Of a stretch of DNA of 64,000 nt, positions 46,434 to 57,464 are shown piece after piece. Both the position numbers and the translations under genes were made by a program. The stretch is from Cladobotryum mycophilum. Its lineage: Eukaryota > Ascomycota > Sordariomycetes > Hypocreales > Hypocreaceae. The notes under the pieces were generated by a model. It was given only the letters and a program-made list of their open reading frames with translations, was not told the DNA's origin and did not search any database. Each line of letters opens with the position of its first letter. Within the stretch, counting starts at the first letter, position 1. The stretch is from contig JAVFKD010000002.1 of assembly GCA_036429605.1 (NCBI GenBank), forward strand, positions 4,020,480 to 4,084,479. Direction: 5' to 3'.

Positions 46434-48251
46434 ATGTCTTGGCTTAACCGTGATCCCGAGTTGACTGGAGACGACTGGAATCTCTTGAGCTTCTCACCTT
46501 CCGACAGCCAAGGATTTACCATCTCAAAAACACATGAGAAACCTCAGAGCAAAGGTCTTCCGCCAGCGGGGGCTCACGAACCTTGGCATGCAGTAACATC
46601 TGCAAAGAGTTGGTCCTTGCCGAACGAGATTAATTGGAGTGAATGGCTGGACAACGTACGTTCCGAATGGCTGTTCTTATGAGATATAGACTCCCCTTAC
46701 AATGAGAATGAAGGCACCCTTGGAACCGAAAAGTGAACTTTTCACTGGGGTTAATCTAATCATGAGCGGAAGGACGTCGACCCTCTCGAAATTACCATTT
46801 ACAAGAGAAACATTCACCTCCATCAAGAGTCACTTCAAGATCCACAGCTCCATCGTCCGCGCCATCAATAGAAACACCAGCTGCAATGTTTCAATGTTTT
46901 TTTACAATTGGAAAGAAGAAGAGGCAGACACTCGTTCAATCGGTGAGTATCCTTCTCTCGGACAGCCGCTGCTTATCGATATCGCTGACTAGGCTGTAGT
47001 CTACAACTGTAGGACGGCTGACGCTTGGGATGGAGACATGGCTCTTTCTTTGACATTCTTCCCAGACAGCCTGATCACCAATGTTGTCTGGTACGGCTGT
47101 GATCTGTCCAAGCACGATGTCGACGGATACTTACTCACGGATGCCGAGATAATTACCAGTCGTCTATCCAAGTTCGACGGCCAGATATACCACCCGATGC
47201 TTCTTCCGACGATATTTGCGGACTTTGAAAGAACTAGACAGGTTACGCTTGCGAGAGAAAGTCTCAACAAAATGATACAAACGGTGTTTGAGAATGCTTA
47301 TATGGACCCCCAACAAGCAAATATGACCACGAGAAGCACAGAAACATCTGAGACAAAAAAGAAGAAAGTTGACGATAGGCCTCACAGCTTTACGTTCAAC
47401 AACATAAAAAGGAAGGCCCAACAGCTCTGGAAGTCAGGTCGCCGAAGCAATGACTCTGGGTCACTTAATCTAGTGGCTGATGTAGAGAGTCAGAATTCAA
47501 TGATTCGATCAGCTTCGCTTACACTTAATAAGGAACCTCACATCGTTCCGTGGCTAAAGAATAGCTACTTGAAGAATGGGCTAGAAAATTGGCGTGCCCA
47601 ATTGCTCAGGATGATCGACCACGTGGACGAGCTTGACAAGACTTGTTTTGGCATCAAGATTACTTCTGGGCGTGAGGATGAGATAGAGGCCCTGCGGGAG
47701 ACTGGGGCCATAATCAAAGGCAGATTAAGGGAGCTTGTGAGTGAATACGACGAATTCATAAGAGAAATCACCAACGTTATGGAGGCAATGAATCTGGCTG
47801 TCCAGTTGGTAAGAAACAAGTGCTGGCCTAGGAAAAATGGAAAGACTAATAATATTATAGGAGCTGAATAATGCCAGCCGCAAGGATACGCGAATCAACC
47901 AGCAGATATCAGCAACTAGCTTAGAAGTGGCCGAGATGACACGAAACGACGGGAGTCTGATGAAGTCGATTGCTATTCTTGGAATGATCTTCCTACCAGC
48001 AACTTTTGTCTCTGTATGCAAAAATCTAATCATATATGTGATGACGTTTACTGACGCTATAGCAGACATTCTTTTCTATGGGGTTCTTTCAATGGAAAAA
48101 TGGTAGCAGCAAGGGTTCAGTATCACGAGACCTGTGGGTGTATGTCGTGGCTACTCTGGCTGTTACATTTCTTACTTTGGGAATCTTTTACACTTTTCAC
48201 CTGAGGAGGCGACGTAATACGAGACGGAGATCAGCAATGTTTTCTGTGTGA
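46434..48251 (+). CDS. CorA-like membrane protein, intact
   Basis: Five exons close exactly: 46434-46655, 46690-46942, 47000-47808, 47861-48013 and 48066-48251 (540 residues). The introns are 34, 57, 52 and 52 bp. The first is very short, and its removal is supported by frame. A long cytosolic part with a basic, serine-rich linker (near residues 245-290) leads to a helical region (NWRAQLLRMIDHVDELDK and onward). Then come two membrane helices: ILGMIFLPATFVSTFFSMGFF and LWVYVVATLAVTFLTLGIFY, with a basic tail. This is the topology of CorA-type magnesium channels, but the GMN loop is replaced (residues after the first helix read GFFQWKNG). It is related in layout to the CorA-like gene at 28-30 kb. 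Such fungal proteins are poorly characterised. Confidence 0.87.
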
Positions 48252-49345
48252 ACAACCTCAAATCGCCGATGAACGTCTTCACGGACAGTATCACAGACAT
48301 TTCGAAATAGTTAGGGATTTAGGTATTAAGGGTGGAACTTTCTCTTGCGCATTAGAAGGAGGATGGGTTTTCAAGCATTGATTGAATAACCCAGGCCTCA
48401 CGAGTGATATATATATACTAGATAACCACCGCAACAAGGAGTTGTGGTGTTTCACGTTGATTTTGTTCGTCTTGAGGGTTGTGGATTGTCTGCAACCTTT
48501 GGAATAGTTGAAGTGCATACCTACCCTGCAAAGACTAGAAGAGTATGAAAGGGATGAGACTGTGATGAATGAGTCAATCTACAACGCTTAGTCGATTTCC
48601 TCAATTTTTATGATTTCCTGAACCACTCTTGGCAAGCAATCGGCACGGGATAGATTGGTTTCTAGGCGTGTGGGCTGACTCTGTTGAGTAGTAGAGGAGA
48701 TGGCCTCTTCTTTATTTTGTGAAAATGTAGTGGAATTAGATAGAAGCGATGCCGATGGTGATGTAAGCGCAGGATTGTGCCATCTAGATACTCCTTAGCG
48801 AGACTGATTTAATGCTGAGTACGAGATGCCAAGATCTACTCGTAACTAATTGAAGGTAACAATAGTTTAAAACGGTGACTACGAGGCATTAGACTTAATG
48901 GTCGACAAATATGTTGCGCATAGAATATTTTACTGACAAATAGATTCACCTGGGGAAATAGTTTCTCGCTTTTGGCATCATAATTATGTCGAGAAAGAAA
49001 AGCTCTGCCTCATTTATCTTATGATGATATGCATTGAATATCACGTACAACTTTCTTTGCGCACCCCTCATGATGACGGAGTGTGCGTCGATCGTGCGGG
49101 GCTTATGCACAGATATGTACTGCTACATCAAACTCTGACCCTTATGACTTTTGCTTACCAGTCAATACGACTCAGAGATCCCATCGTGTGGGACGAGTGA
49201 TATGTTGTCTCAGTACAGTGCGGGGTCCTTGGACGGTGTGAGGGATGCGTTGATTCCTCATTGTCGTGGATTGCGGGATAATGAATGCCCTCTCCCTTAG
49301 ACTTGTTTGCTTTTTATTACCATTCACGATTTACATTAGAAAAAC
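48252..49345. other. Intergenic, nothing recognised
   Basis: Between two plus-strand genes. There is no protein-like frame, repeat or RNA that I can identify. The last 100 bases must hold the promoter of the FAD oxidase gene. Confidence 0.4.
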
Positions 49346-51040
49346 ATGAAGAGGCCTTGGATCTCCTTTAGCATTAGGACCTTTGCTCTCGTTGTGCAAC
49401 TATTTCCCCGCGGAGCCTTTGCATGCACTCAAACAGTTCATGATGTTTTTGATGAAAGATGCGGCATCGGCACAAACATTATGCAATCACTTAGGCCTTT
49501 GCTATCAAGTGAGGCAGTCATCACTTACTCGTCGTCACCAAACGCAGAAGCTCTCTTAGCTCGGGCCTCGGCACCTCGTGTGTCGCCCGAATATGTGGCC
49601 ATTGTTGAAGTAGCATCAGAAAGTGATATTCAGCAGACGGTAACCATTACCACCTAATATGATAGCAGAACGTCACTAAATGCAGTAGGTCAAATATGCG
49701 AATCGACACGGTATGCCCTTTTTAGCTGTGTCGGGAGGGCACGGATGGCCATCGAGTCTCAACAGAATGAAAGGAGGCATTCAGATCAACATGCGCAAAT
49801 TAAATACTACGAAATTGAAGCCTGATGGAACAACTGTCATTGTTGGCGGAGGCACGCTGCAACATGAGATCACTGCTTCTATGTTCAAAGAGCATAAACA
49901 GGTTGGTAAGTGTACCCTCATTGAGCCTTTATTCTTCCGGTTGTTAAAAATGTGCCAGTTACGGGTCTCTGCGGATGTACCTCAGTGGTAGGGCCACTCC
50001 TCGGAGGTGGTCACAGTATGCTTCAATACCGTCACGGCTTCGCTGCAGATAATCTTGTCTCTGCGCGCGTGGTGCTTGCTGATGGAGAGGTGGTCGACGT
50101 CTCCGCAGAAAACAACCCCGATCTGTTCTGGGCGCTTCGTGGAGCGGGACACAACTTTGGCATCGTTTCCGCTGCTGAGATCAAGGTATATGAGGCCGAG
50201 GAGACCTGGGGGATGAGCATGTTTATATTCGCAGAGAACACACTCGAGCAGGTGTTTGAGACGTGGAACAGGGTGGAAACGTTGCATCCAGATCCTGGAA
50301 TGCTTGTGTTAAATGGATACATCACTCGAATTGAGGAGGTTGATCCAAAACATGTGAGCTGCAAGACATCAAATGGGAGCGCGCAAGCTAACAAATGTAC
50401 TTAGCCACTCCTCCTTCTCCAGCTCTTCTATGCAGAAGTTGACAACACCATTGTGGGAGATTTCGAAACATCTTTCCTCGAACTCAACCCTCTCTCTCAC
50501 TCTATAACAAAGAATATTCCATGGGGAGATATATTCGATGTTGGTGGTATGGGCATCACAAGTCCAGTATGTCTGAAGAACCGCAACCTGCTCGGCAGTC
50601 CCACCTCCGCTCACCAATGGAATCCTGTTGCGATGCGCAAAGGCTTTGAGCTGCTCTCAGAGATCACGGCAGATAAGGCATTCTCTACTTCAGTCATTAT
50701 TGTTGAGTCGTACGGTTCGAAAGGTATCCGCGCCGTGCCCGTGTCTGAAAATGCAGTGGCTCCCGAGGAGCGTGAATATCATATTCGACTTTCTCCTATC
50801 CTCTGGTGGACAGGCGATGATGAAGAGAATACGAAGAAAGCCGAGAGATTCGCTAAAGATATGCAGAGTGCCATGAGGGACGATAAAATTGCGCCTCATA
50901 TGTACGTCAATTATGCTACGGGTCACGAGAAGATGGAGGAGGTGTATGGATATGACCAGCAGCGTATTGCTAAGCTGAAGACATTGAAGAAGGCTTGGGA
51001 CCCGCACAATCGTTTCGGTTTTTACATGCCTATTGGATAG
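49346..51040 (+). CDS. Secreted FAD-linked oxidase, BBE/FAD_binding_4 type
   Basis: Four exons close in frame: 49346-49639, 49689-49905, 49959-50353 and 50405-51040 (513 residues). An alternative acceptor at 50422 would remove six residues. A signal peptide is likely at the N-terminus (hydrophobic stretch ending near AFACTQ). FAD-binding motifs are clear: AVSGGHGWPSS, with the histidine that usually carries FAD, then VGGGTL and GLCGCTSVVGPLLGGGHS, and ADGEVVDVS. The C-terminal block NRFGFYMPIG is the berberine-bridge-like end, usually NPNRF. Such oxidases act on alcohols, sugars or secondary metabolites and are frequent in fungal clusters. The next genes are a terpene cyclase and a P450, so it may have tailored a terpenoid. 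That role is inferred. The gene is intact. Confidence 0.9.
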
Positions 51041-51385
51041 ACTGTGTGTTGATCAATGGGTTAATTGGATGCCAGTTTTTAATTGTCGACGCTGAATACC
51101 AGAGTGTCTGGGTAGTATAAGAAAGCATCTCCGAACTACTTATAATGATGCTCATCTGATTTACTAGTTAACTGCAGGAATAACATGTCGCTTGGTGAGA
51201 AAATCGTTCACCTAAAGTTTGTTCCATAATTACAAATGATGAAATCTGGCTTCCTGTTGATCTGGCCCCCACAACGTGGGAGGCTGTTCTGAAGCTTCCC
51301 TAGCTACGGTCTCATTTCAAGACTTTATTCCAATACTAACATAATCATTTGAAACATTCCATCTCGTATGATAACACAGCGCTAT
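51041..51385. other. Spacer between convergent genes
   Basis: Holds 3' regions of the FAD oxidase and the terpene cyclase; nothing else seen. Confidence 0.45.
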
Positions 51386-51727
51386 TTACAGCCCATTGTT
51401 TGGCAAGATCTCTTCAGATTCCCCACAGTCATCAAAGAACTTGATTCCCTCCTTGCATCTGGACTCAAGATAATCGACATAAGGAGTCTCGTCATCAAAA
51501 TAATAGCGGTAGCACGTGGTGCTCCAGAGCATACTGCCGGCTTGCAACGCCTCTGACATCTCGAATAATCTGATAATCGGAGAAGATGGGTCGAGGTCAG
51601 GGGACTTCTCCAAGAACTCATCTCTGAGTTGGCAGTATTCCTCCTCCAGCTCCAGAACTCTTTTCATAACCTCAGCCTTGGCGTCTTTAACAGATAGCGA
51701 AAAGGTGTTCATATAGAAGCCGACGAC

Positions 51728-51735
51728 ATTAGCTA
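51728..51735. repeat. Left 8-bp target-site duplication of the hAT element
   Basis: ATTAGCTA directly precedes the left end of the element and recurs at 56577-56584. Eight bases is the hAT rule. Confidence 0.9.
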
Positions 51736-52158
51736 TAGCGCTTCTTTCAAGTCAAGCAAGCGCGATTTTTGCCAAAACTTGCTTGCTTGTCACTGTGACC
51801 TCGGTAGGCTTGCTTGCTTAACAGGCTTGCCAAGTACTTGATATGCTTGATAGGATTGTCAATTGAATTAAGGTCTAACCTGGTTAGTTACATATTATAA
51901 TCTTAAGCAGGGCTCTGATAGAGAAAGTTGCCAAGTATAATTGTACCTCTTTATAGCTAATTCTTTATATAATGCATTATCTTAAGCATTAACGGGTTTA
52001 TTAAGAGCCTTTGTGTTAATAATATTAGCTTAGTAAGACTAAACTTTCTTTTATAGTTAACGTAATCCATAAGCGAGTGGTACACACAAGCGAGTGGTAC
52101 ACCCTTAATAGCCATATCTACCTCTATCACTATACATTAAATTCCTCTACCATCTATT

Positions 52159-53634
52159 ATGGCAACACTTTCAAATGAGAATAGGATCTCTCTTGCCCTT
52201 CAATCTCTTCAAAAAGACCCAAATTTAAGTCTTAGAGCTGTAGCAAAAATCTACAATGTTAGTTGTATGACTCTTAGTCGGCGTCGCGCTGGTACACCAT
52301 CAAGATGCGATACAAGAGCCAATTCAATGAATCTTACAAAATCAGAAGAAGAGGCTATAGTTGAGCATATAATTGATCTATCTGCAAGATCATTTCCTCC
52401 TAGATTGCGTGGTGTTGAAGAAATGGCCAATCATCTACTGCGCGTACGCGACGCGCCACCAGTTGGCAAAAACTGGGCATCAAACTTCGTTAAACGCCAG
52501 CCAAAGCTCCGTACACGCTGGGCTCGCAAATACGACTATCAAAGAGCTCAATGTGAAGATCCAAAGCTTATAAGCAATTGGTTTGCACTTGTACGGAATA
52601 TAAAGGCCAAATATGGGGTCCTTGATGATGATCTCTATAACTTTGATGAGACTGGCTTCATGATGGGTATTATCTTTCCAGGCATGGTGGTTACGACTTC
52701 AGAAGGCCTTAAAAAGACGAAATTATCCCAGCCTGGCAATCGGGAGTGGGCAACTGTAATCCAAGGCGTCAATGCAATGGGCTGGGCAATACCACCACTC
52801 ATTATCCTTGCTGCACAATACCATCTTGAGAATTGGTATCGAGAGTGTAATCTTCCAGCAGATTGGCGTATTGCAACAACAGAGAATGGCTGGACTACCA
52901 ATGAGGTTGGCTTAGATTGGATTAAGCATTTTGATCGTCATACAGCTTCTCGTACAAAAGGGATCTATCGAATGCTTATCCTTGATGGCCACGAGAGCCA
53001 CCACTCAACGGCATTTGAGCTCTATTGCAAGGAGCATAAGATTATTACAGTCTGTATGCCTCCGCATTCCTCGCATATCCTTCAGCCATTGGATGTTGGT
53101 TGTTTTGGGCCATTGAAGCAGGCATACGGTCGGCAAATTGAGAAGTTAATGCGTATGCATATTACGCACATCAGCAAGGTTGACTTCCTCTGTGCTTTTC
53201 ATACGACATTCTTTGCTACAATCAACGAGAAGAATATTACAGGAGGTTTTTCAGGAGCTGGTCTATTACCATTTAATCCACAGAGGGTTCTTTCGATGCT
53301 TGATATAGAATTACGAACATTAACACCTCCAAAAACGCTGCCTAAGCCCGTACAGCCTTGGGTCTCAAAAACACCAAAAAACGCACACGAGGCTAACTCA
53401 CAGTCAGAGCATATAAAGAATTGTATTGCCGCTCATCAAGATAGCTCTCCAACTTCAATGTTAAATGCGATTGACCAATTTACAAAGGGAGCAACGGCAA
53501 TTATGCATCAAGTGGCATTTTTACGCGAAGAGGTCTCTGAACTTCGTGCAGCAAATGAGGCATTAAGCAAGCGCCGCAGAGCAAAAAAACTCGCATACGA
53601 CTTGGAGGCACATTTACTATTCAAGAAGGAATAG
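52159..53634 (+). CDS. Pogo-like DDE transposase
   Basis: Uninterrupted 491-residue frame. It begins with a helix-turn-helix (SLRAVAKIYNVSCMTLSRR) and a CENP-B/Tc5-type DNA-binding block (PPVGKNWASNFVKRQPKLR). The DDE endonuclase core follows: YNFDETGFMMG, LILDGHESHHS, and the third acidic region after HILQPLDVGCFGPLK. The C-terminus is helical and basic. It catalyses cut-and-paste transposition of its own element. The frame stops at 53634, but a zinc-knuckle-coding stretch follows at once in another frame, so the natural protein was probably about 45 residues longer. The catalytic domain is complete. Confidence 0.92.
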   Translation: MATLSNENRISLALQSLQKDPNLSLRAVAKIYNVSCMTLSRRRAGTPSRCDTRANSMNLTKSEEEAIVEHIIDLSARSFPPRLRGVEEMANHLLRVRDAPPVGKNWASNFVKRQPKLRTRWARKYDYQRAQCEDPKLISNWFALVRNIKAKYGVLDDDLYNFDETGFMMGIIFPGMVVTTSEGLKKTKLSQPGNREWATVIQGVNAMGWAIPPLIILAAQYHLENWYRECNLPADWRIATTENGWTTNEVGLDWIKHFDRHTASRTKGIYRMLILDGHESHHSTAFELYCKEHKIITVCMPPHSSHILQPLDVGCFGPLKQAYGRQIEKLMRMHITHISKVDFLCAFHTTFFATINEKNITGGFSGAGLLPFNPQRVLSMLDIELRTLTPPKTLPKPVQPWVSKTPKNAHEANSQSEHIKNCIAAHQDSSPTSMLNAIDQFTKGATAIMHQVAFLREEVSELRAANEALSKRRRAKKLAYDLEAHLLFKKE

Positions 53635-53637
53635 ATC

Positions 53638-53771
53638 AATTGGATCAAAGGGATATAAATGAGCAACTAGAGCAAGAGAGACGGCAAGGAGGGTCTGCTC
53701 GTACGAAAGCTCCGCGCTGTAGCAAGTGCAGCAAGACTGGCCATAATATACGAACCTGTAAAGAAATTTAA
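53638..53771 (+). pseudogene. Displaced zinc-knuckle tail of the transposase
   Basis: In a frame shifted by one base from the transposase, this stretch encodes a charged segment and then CSKCSKTGHNIRTC, a CCHC zinc knuckle that commonly ends fungal pogo transposases. The shift occurs at the AAGGAATAG at the stop. Confidence 0.7.
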
Positions 53772-53945
53772 GAAGGTAAGAAAGGTACATCTTTATCTAA
53801 TACTATTATAATAATTATTTAATATATTTTTAATAGAAGGGCGTAGAAAAAAGCTACGAAGAGTTGGTTTTATTTTCTTCTAAATGGTGTACTAGGTGGG
53901 GTGCACCACTCGCTTGTGTGTACCACTCGCTTATGGATTACGTTA

Positions 53946-56000
53946 GTAGTTATTGCAGGAATTGTAAAGATATCTAAAGTAAGTTTACTTAGAGTTAGAA
54001 ATACTGTTTTTTATGAGATCTACTATTAAATAAGATTATTAGTTTTTATAAGAAGGTTAAGTTAATAATAATAATTAAGCTTTAAGCTATTATCTAATAG
54101 TCATATAGTTATATTTTTAATTTATTGGTTATAATAATTTAGCTTTTTCTGTGGCTGAAGTAACTTAAGAGTAAAGATCTGATTAATTAGTTTATTAGGT
54201 TATTGATGATCTTTTTTATATTAATACCAATTATTTTAAAAAACAAATAATTTCTTTTTTACTTTATATAATTAAGTAATCTATTCTTTTTAATACTAAT
54301 AGTACTTAAGCTAATATAAGTTTAAGCCTAGATATAGAATAATTACTATAGTAAAAAAAGAGATTCCTTGAGTTTTATATAATATTTATTTAATTTTAAT
54401 TAAGCTATTATAACTAAGATCTATATATATTTTTATAATATTAAATTAAGGTTAGAATAATATTATTGTTTATCTATTAAAGGAAGATATTTGTTTTGGG
54501 TGTATAATAGTAGGCTATTTATAAAAACAAATGCTTGATTTAAGCGTTAACCTTAGCGAGATCGGCGAGGAGTTAAATCTAGTATTTAACGTTAAGTTTA
54601 TTGAATTTGCTTATTAATAGATATTATTAATAAAACTCTCTAATCCTCTAGTTAATTAAGAAGATATTCTATTTTAATAATAATTTTTTATAATTAATTA
54701 TAACCGTTTTGCTATATAAAACCTTAGGTTTATATTATTTAATAATAAAAAGGTTAAAGTATTTCTTTAATTTTAATAAGAAAGCGCTAATCCTTTAAAG
54801 TAAAAATATTATTTTTGGGTATACTATTATTATAGTATTATTATTGAATACTCTTATATATAATAAAGTTATTAATTTAGGATTATTTAATTAATATATA
54901 ATTAATTATTATAAAAGTTAAATTTTAATGAGTATTATTATTAAGAATAATTTTTAGCTTTAATAGTTAATAGAGTGTAAATTCGAGAGAATTAGATTTA
55001 TTAATATAATTCTGGAATTTCTCGTGCTGTTAAGGTAATACTTAAATGTATTTAATAATATTATATAGCTTACTAATTGGTTTTTTTCTTCTAATACTAT
55101 AGATTATTTTTATTATAGTTATATAGCTTAAGAATCTATAACTTCTACTTAAAGCTATTAGTATCCTTACTAAAGAAAAAGGTATAACTAATAAGGTTTA
55201 GAATATACTTATAATAACGTATTTGCCGCTTTATAATATTAGAATTAATTATTATTGGATATAATTAATAAAAAAGGTACTATAAGTATATATTATTATT
55301 AAAGGTATTATTAAAGATAATAGTATTAATTTAATTATTAATTTTTTATTTATTAATGACCTTAAGCAAGGTTAATATAAGATTTTTACTGGAATATAAG
55401 CCTAATTGCTTTCGAAGAGAAAAAAGTGTTATTAATACTTTCTAGTTAGGCTTAAGAAGTAGGCTATTATAGCTATTATTGTATATTAATTCGGCGAGGT
55501 CCAAAAATTAAAGCAAAGATAGATATATGTAAGGATATTATAAAGTTATTAATGAATTAGGGCTTTTTTTTATTATAAATAAAATCAAAAGTTTTTTTTA
55601 ATTATTCTTATTCTAAAAGACCTTAGAATAAAGATTAGGATCTATATTATATAATAAATAAAAAAGAAATTGTGACTTAAATATAGTAAAAGACTGATTT
55701 TTTTTAAAAAAAACTAAAAGCTAATTTTTATATATATTATACCTTAGATCATAAAATAACTTAAGATTATATATACTTTAGGATTAGCCTATTATTAGAT
55801 TCTAAGGTTATAAGTATTAATATATTTAAATACCTTTTTTTAAAATATTATAATTTATAAAAAAATACCTTAATAATAATAAAGTTATATTTATAGAGAA
55901 GGGTTTTAAATAGCTAGCTTTATTATAGTATTTATATACCTAAAAAGTATTTCTTAAAAAATATTAAAAAAGTATTTAAAGTAAGAAATAGAGCCTGACC
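53946..56000. repeat. AT-rich RIP-type block inside the hAT element
   Basis: Two kilobases are dominated by TTA, TAA, ATA and AAG runs, with no coding potential and a sharp drop in GC next to the pogo element. It probably represents the mutated hAT transposase gene. Confidence 0.75.
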
Positions 56001-56576
56001 TTTCCTAGTTAATAGTATTTCTTAGACAAAAATACTATGATCCTTGATAAATAAGGAACGGCCACAGTTGCCAAGCTTCGTGATAATATCCTTAAGAATA
56101 AAGGTACGGTTATGCTATTTAGCCTTGATAATATGATCGAGGGATTAAGAGTTATCGAGGGTATGATCGGATTGTGATACCGGCTCGGAGGCATTTATAA
56201 GCTACTTAATAATACTGTGAGGCAGTGAAACGTTTAAAAAGCGATTTATAATTAGTAGTGATAATTAAGATGTATGATATAATTCCTGGTGTTGAGATTC
56301 CTAGTTGGTTAGGCTGACGATGAATTAAAGGGTATGGATACGGTAAAACAATTGGCCGATTGGCTGAAAATGGGTGGGTTATGCCTAATTAGGAAATTTA
56401 TCTAGCTCCGAGGCCGGGTTATTATTATTCCGATCCGATAATAGGCTACCCTAAACTTGTTAAGCTTAACCAAGCCTGAGGCTATTCAGGCTTGCTTGCT
56501 TGGATAAAAAAATAAGCTCTGCTTGCTTGCTTGCTTGCCAAACTTGCTTGCTTGGCTTGACTTGAAAGAAGCGCTG

Positions 56577-56584
56577 ATTAGCTA
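56577..56584. repeat. Right 8-bp target-site duplication of the hAT element
   Basis: Second ATTAGCTA, directly after the right terminal inverted repeat, in the terpene cyclase coding sequence. Confidence 0.9.
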
Positions 56585-57464
56585 GCGCTTCCTTGCCTCC
56601 AGATTCGAGATGCACGGCATACTCTTTGTCAAAGGAGAAGTAATCGTTAGTCAGAGTGACCGCATCAAAGATCAGTGGTCGGATAATAGGAGCCACGAGA
56701 GCTTCCTCTTCGTCAGTTAGCGTAATATTACCCGCAAATCGAACCAGCTGTGTGTAGAACCTGTTCAAGCCCAGTTAACATCCTCAAAGAACCAGCCGAT
56801 ATGGTAACAAGTCGAAAACATACCCAGCGGCGATATCATCAAGCCGATCCGCCATAAATTCCTCAAAGTTTCTATACGTACCCATCTTGCTAGTCATGAC
56901 TTCTTCATTTCGTTGCCAAGTTTCCCACTGAGTCATAATATCTCTTCCAATTTCAGGGGCTAGACGCTCAAGACTGCGAGCGAGCTTTGAGAGGGAAACT
57001 TTGCTTCGTTTCTTGAACAGAGCCCTAGGGTCGACCTTTTGTGGAACATTATGTGTACCGTTCGAATTCATCTGCGATAATCAGTCCACCAATCCCATAG
57101 CCGCAAGGAGTTTGATGAGAGTTTGGTACCTTTGTAAATTGAGTGTAATGAATGTCTTCAAACAAAGTTAGCATACACTTACGAGGCTTTGATTTAATTA
57201 GTGATAAACCTACCGTCGTGTATAAAACCAGTTTCTACAGCATAAGCAATGGTAGCAAGACGTTCAGGGAGGCAATGTGGATAAGACAGCGCAATGCAGT
57301 TTCCTGTACGACGTCCAAAGTTTGCCGGGATAACTCCAATGTACTCTTTCCCAACAAGGTCAATCTGACATTGAAGGGAAGCATCGTCAGTGATGTATGC
57401 GAATCGGCTGATCTTGGGCTGGAAGCGACTTCTGAACTCGGTATTATCGACGTAGTGTCATGAA

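Larger units (their letters stand above)
52060..53943 (+). mobile_element. Pogo/Fot-type Tc1-mariner transposon, 1884 bp
   Basis: Terminal inverted repeats of about 45 bp start ACGTAATCCATAAGCGAGTG and contain the unit AGCGAGTGGT twice. The element is flanked by TA at 52058-52059 and 53944-53945. It holds one long transposase frame. Unlike the surrounding hAT DNA it is not AT-rich, so it arrived later. Confidence 0.92.
51736..56576. mobile_element. 4.84-kb hAT-type transposon, degraded
   Basis: The ends are inverted repeats beginning (T/C)AGCGCTTCTTTCAAG, which fit the hAT terminal consensus (C/T)A(A/G)NG. Both ends are flanked by ATTAGCTA. Just inside each end are many copies of GCTTGCTT/AAGCAAGC, like the subterminal motifs to which hAT transposases bind. 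The inside between 53946 and about 56000 is extremely AT-rich with no open transposase, as expected after RIP. A pogo-type transposon sits inside it. The element is inserted in an exon of a terpene cyclase gene. Confidence 0.88.
51386..57464 (-). pseudogene. Class I terpene cyclase split by a transposon
   Basis: Minus-strand exons 57442-57214, 57155-57130, 57071-56824 and 56760-56585 lead to the insertion. After it the frame resumes at 51727 and runs to the stop at 51386. The parts are YPHCLPERLATIAYAVE and FIHD (just before the first intron), the metal-binding motif NDYFSFDKE, an exact NDxxSxxxE, and near the C-terminus WSTTCYRYYF, matching the RY element of fungal terpene cyclases. About 340 residues in all, a cyclase domain without a prenyltransferase domain. 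The aspartate-rich motif appears as DDIHY and lacks its usual third acid. The first codon is not certain. Taking away the element and one 8-bp duplication leaves a continuous frame, so the insertion is probably the main lesion. The likely substrate is a linear prenyl diphosphate; the product is unknown. Confidence 0.82.

Noticed and set aside
51736..51860. Clustered GCTTGCTT copies considered as a CRISPR-like or satellite array
   Set aside because: They occur just inside both ends of the hAT element and are best explained as its subterminal repeats.
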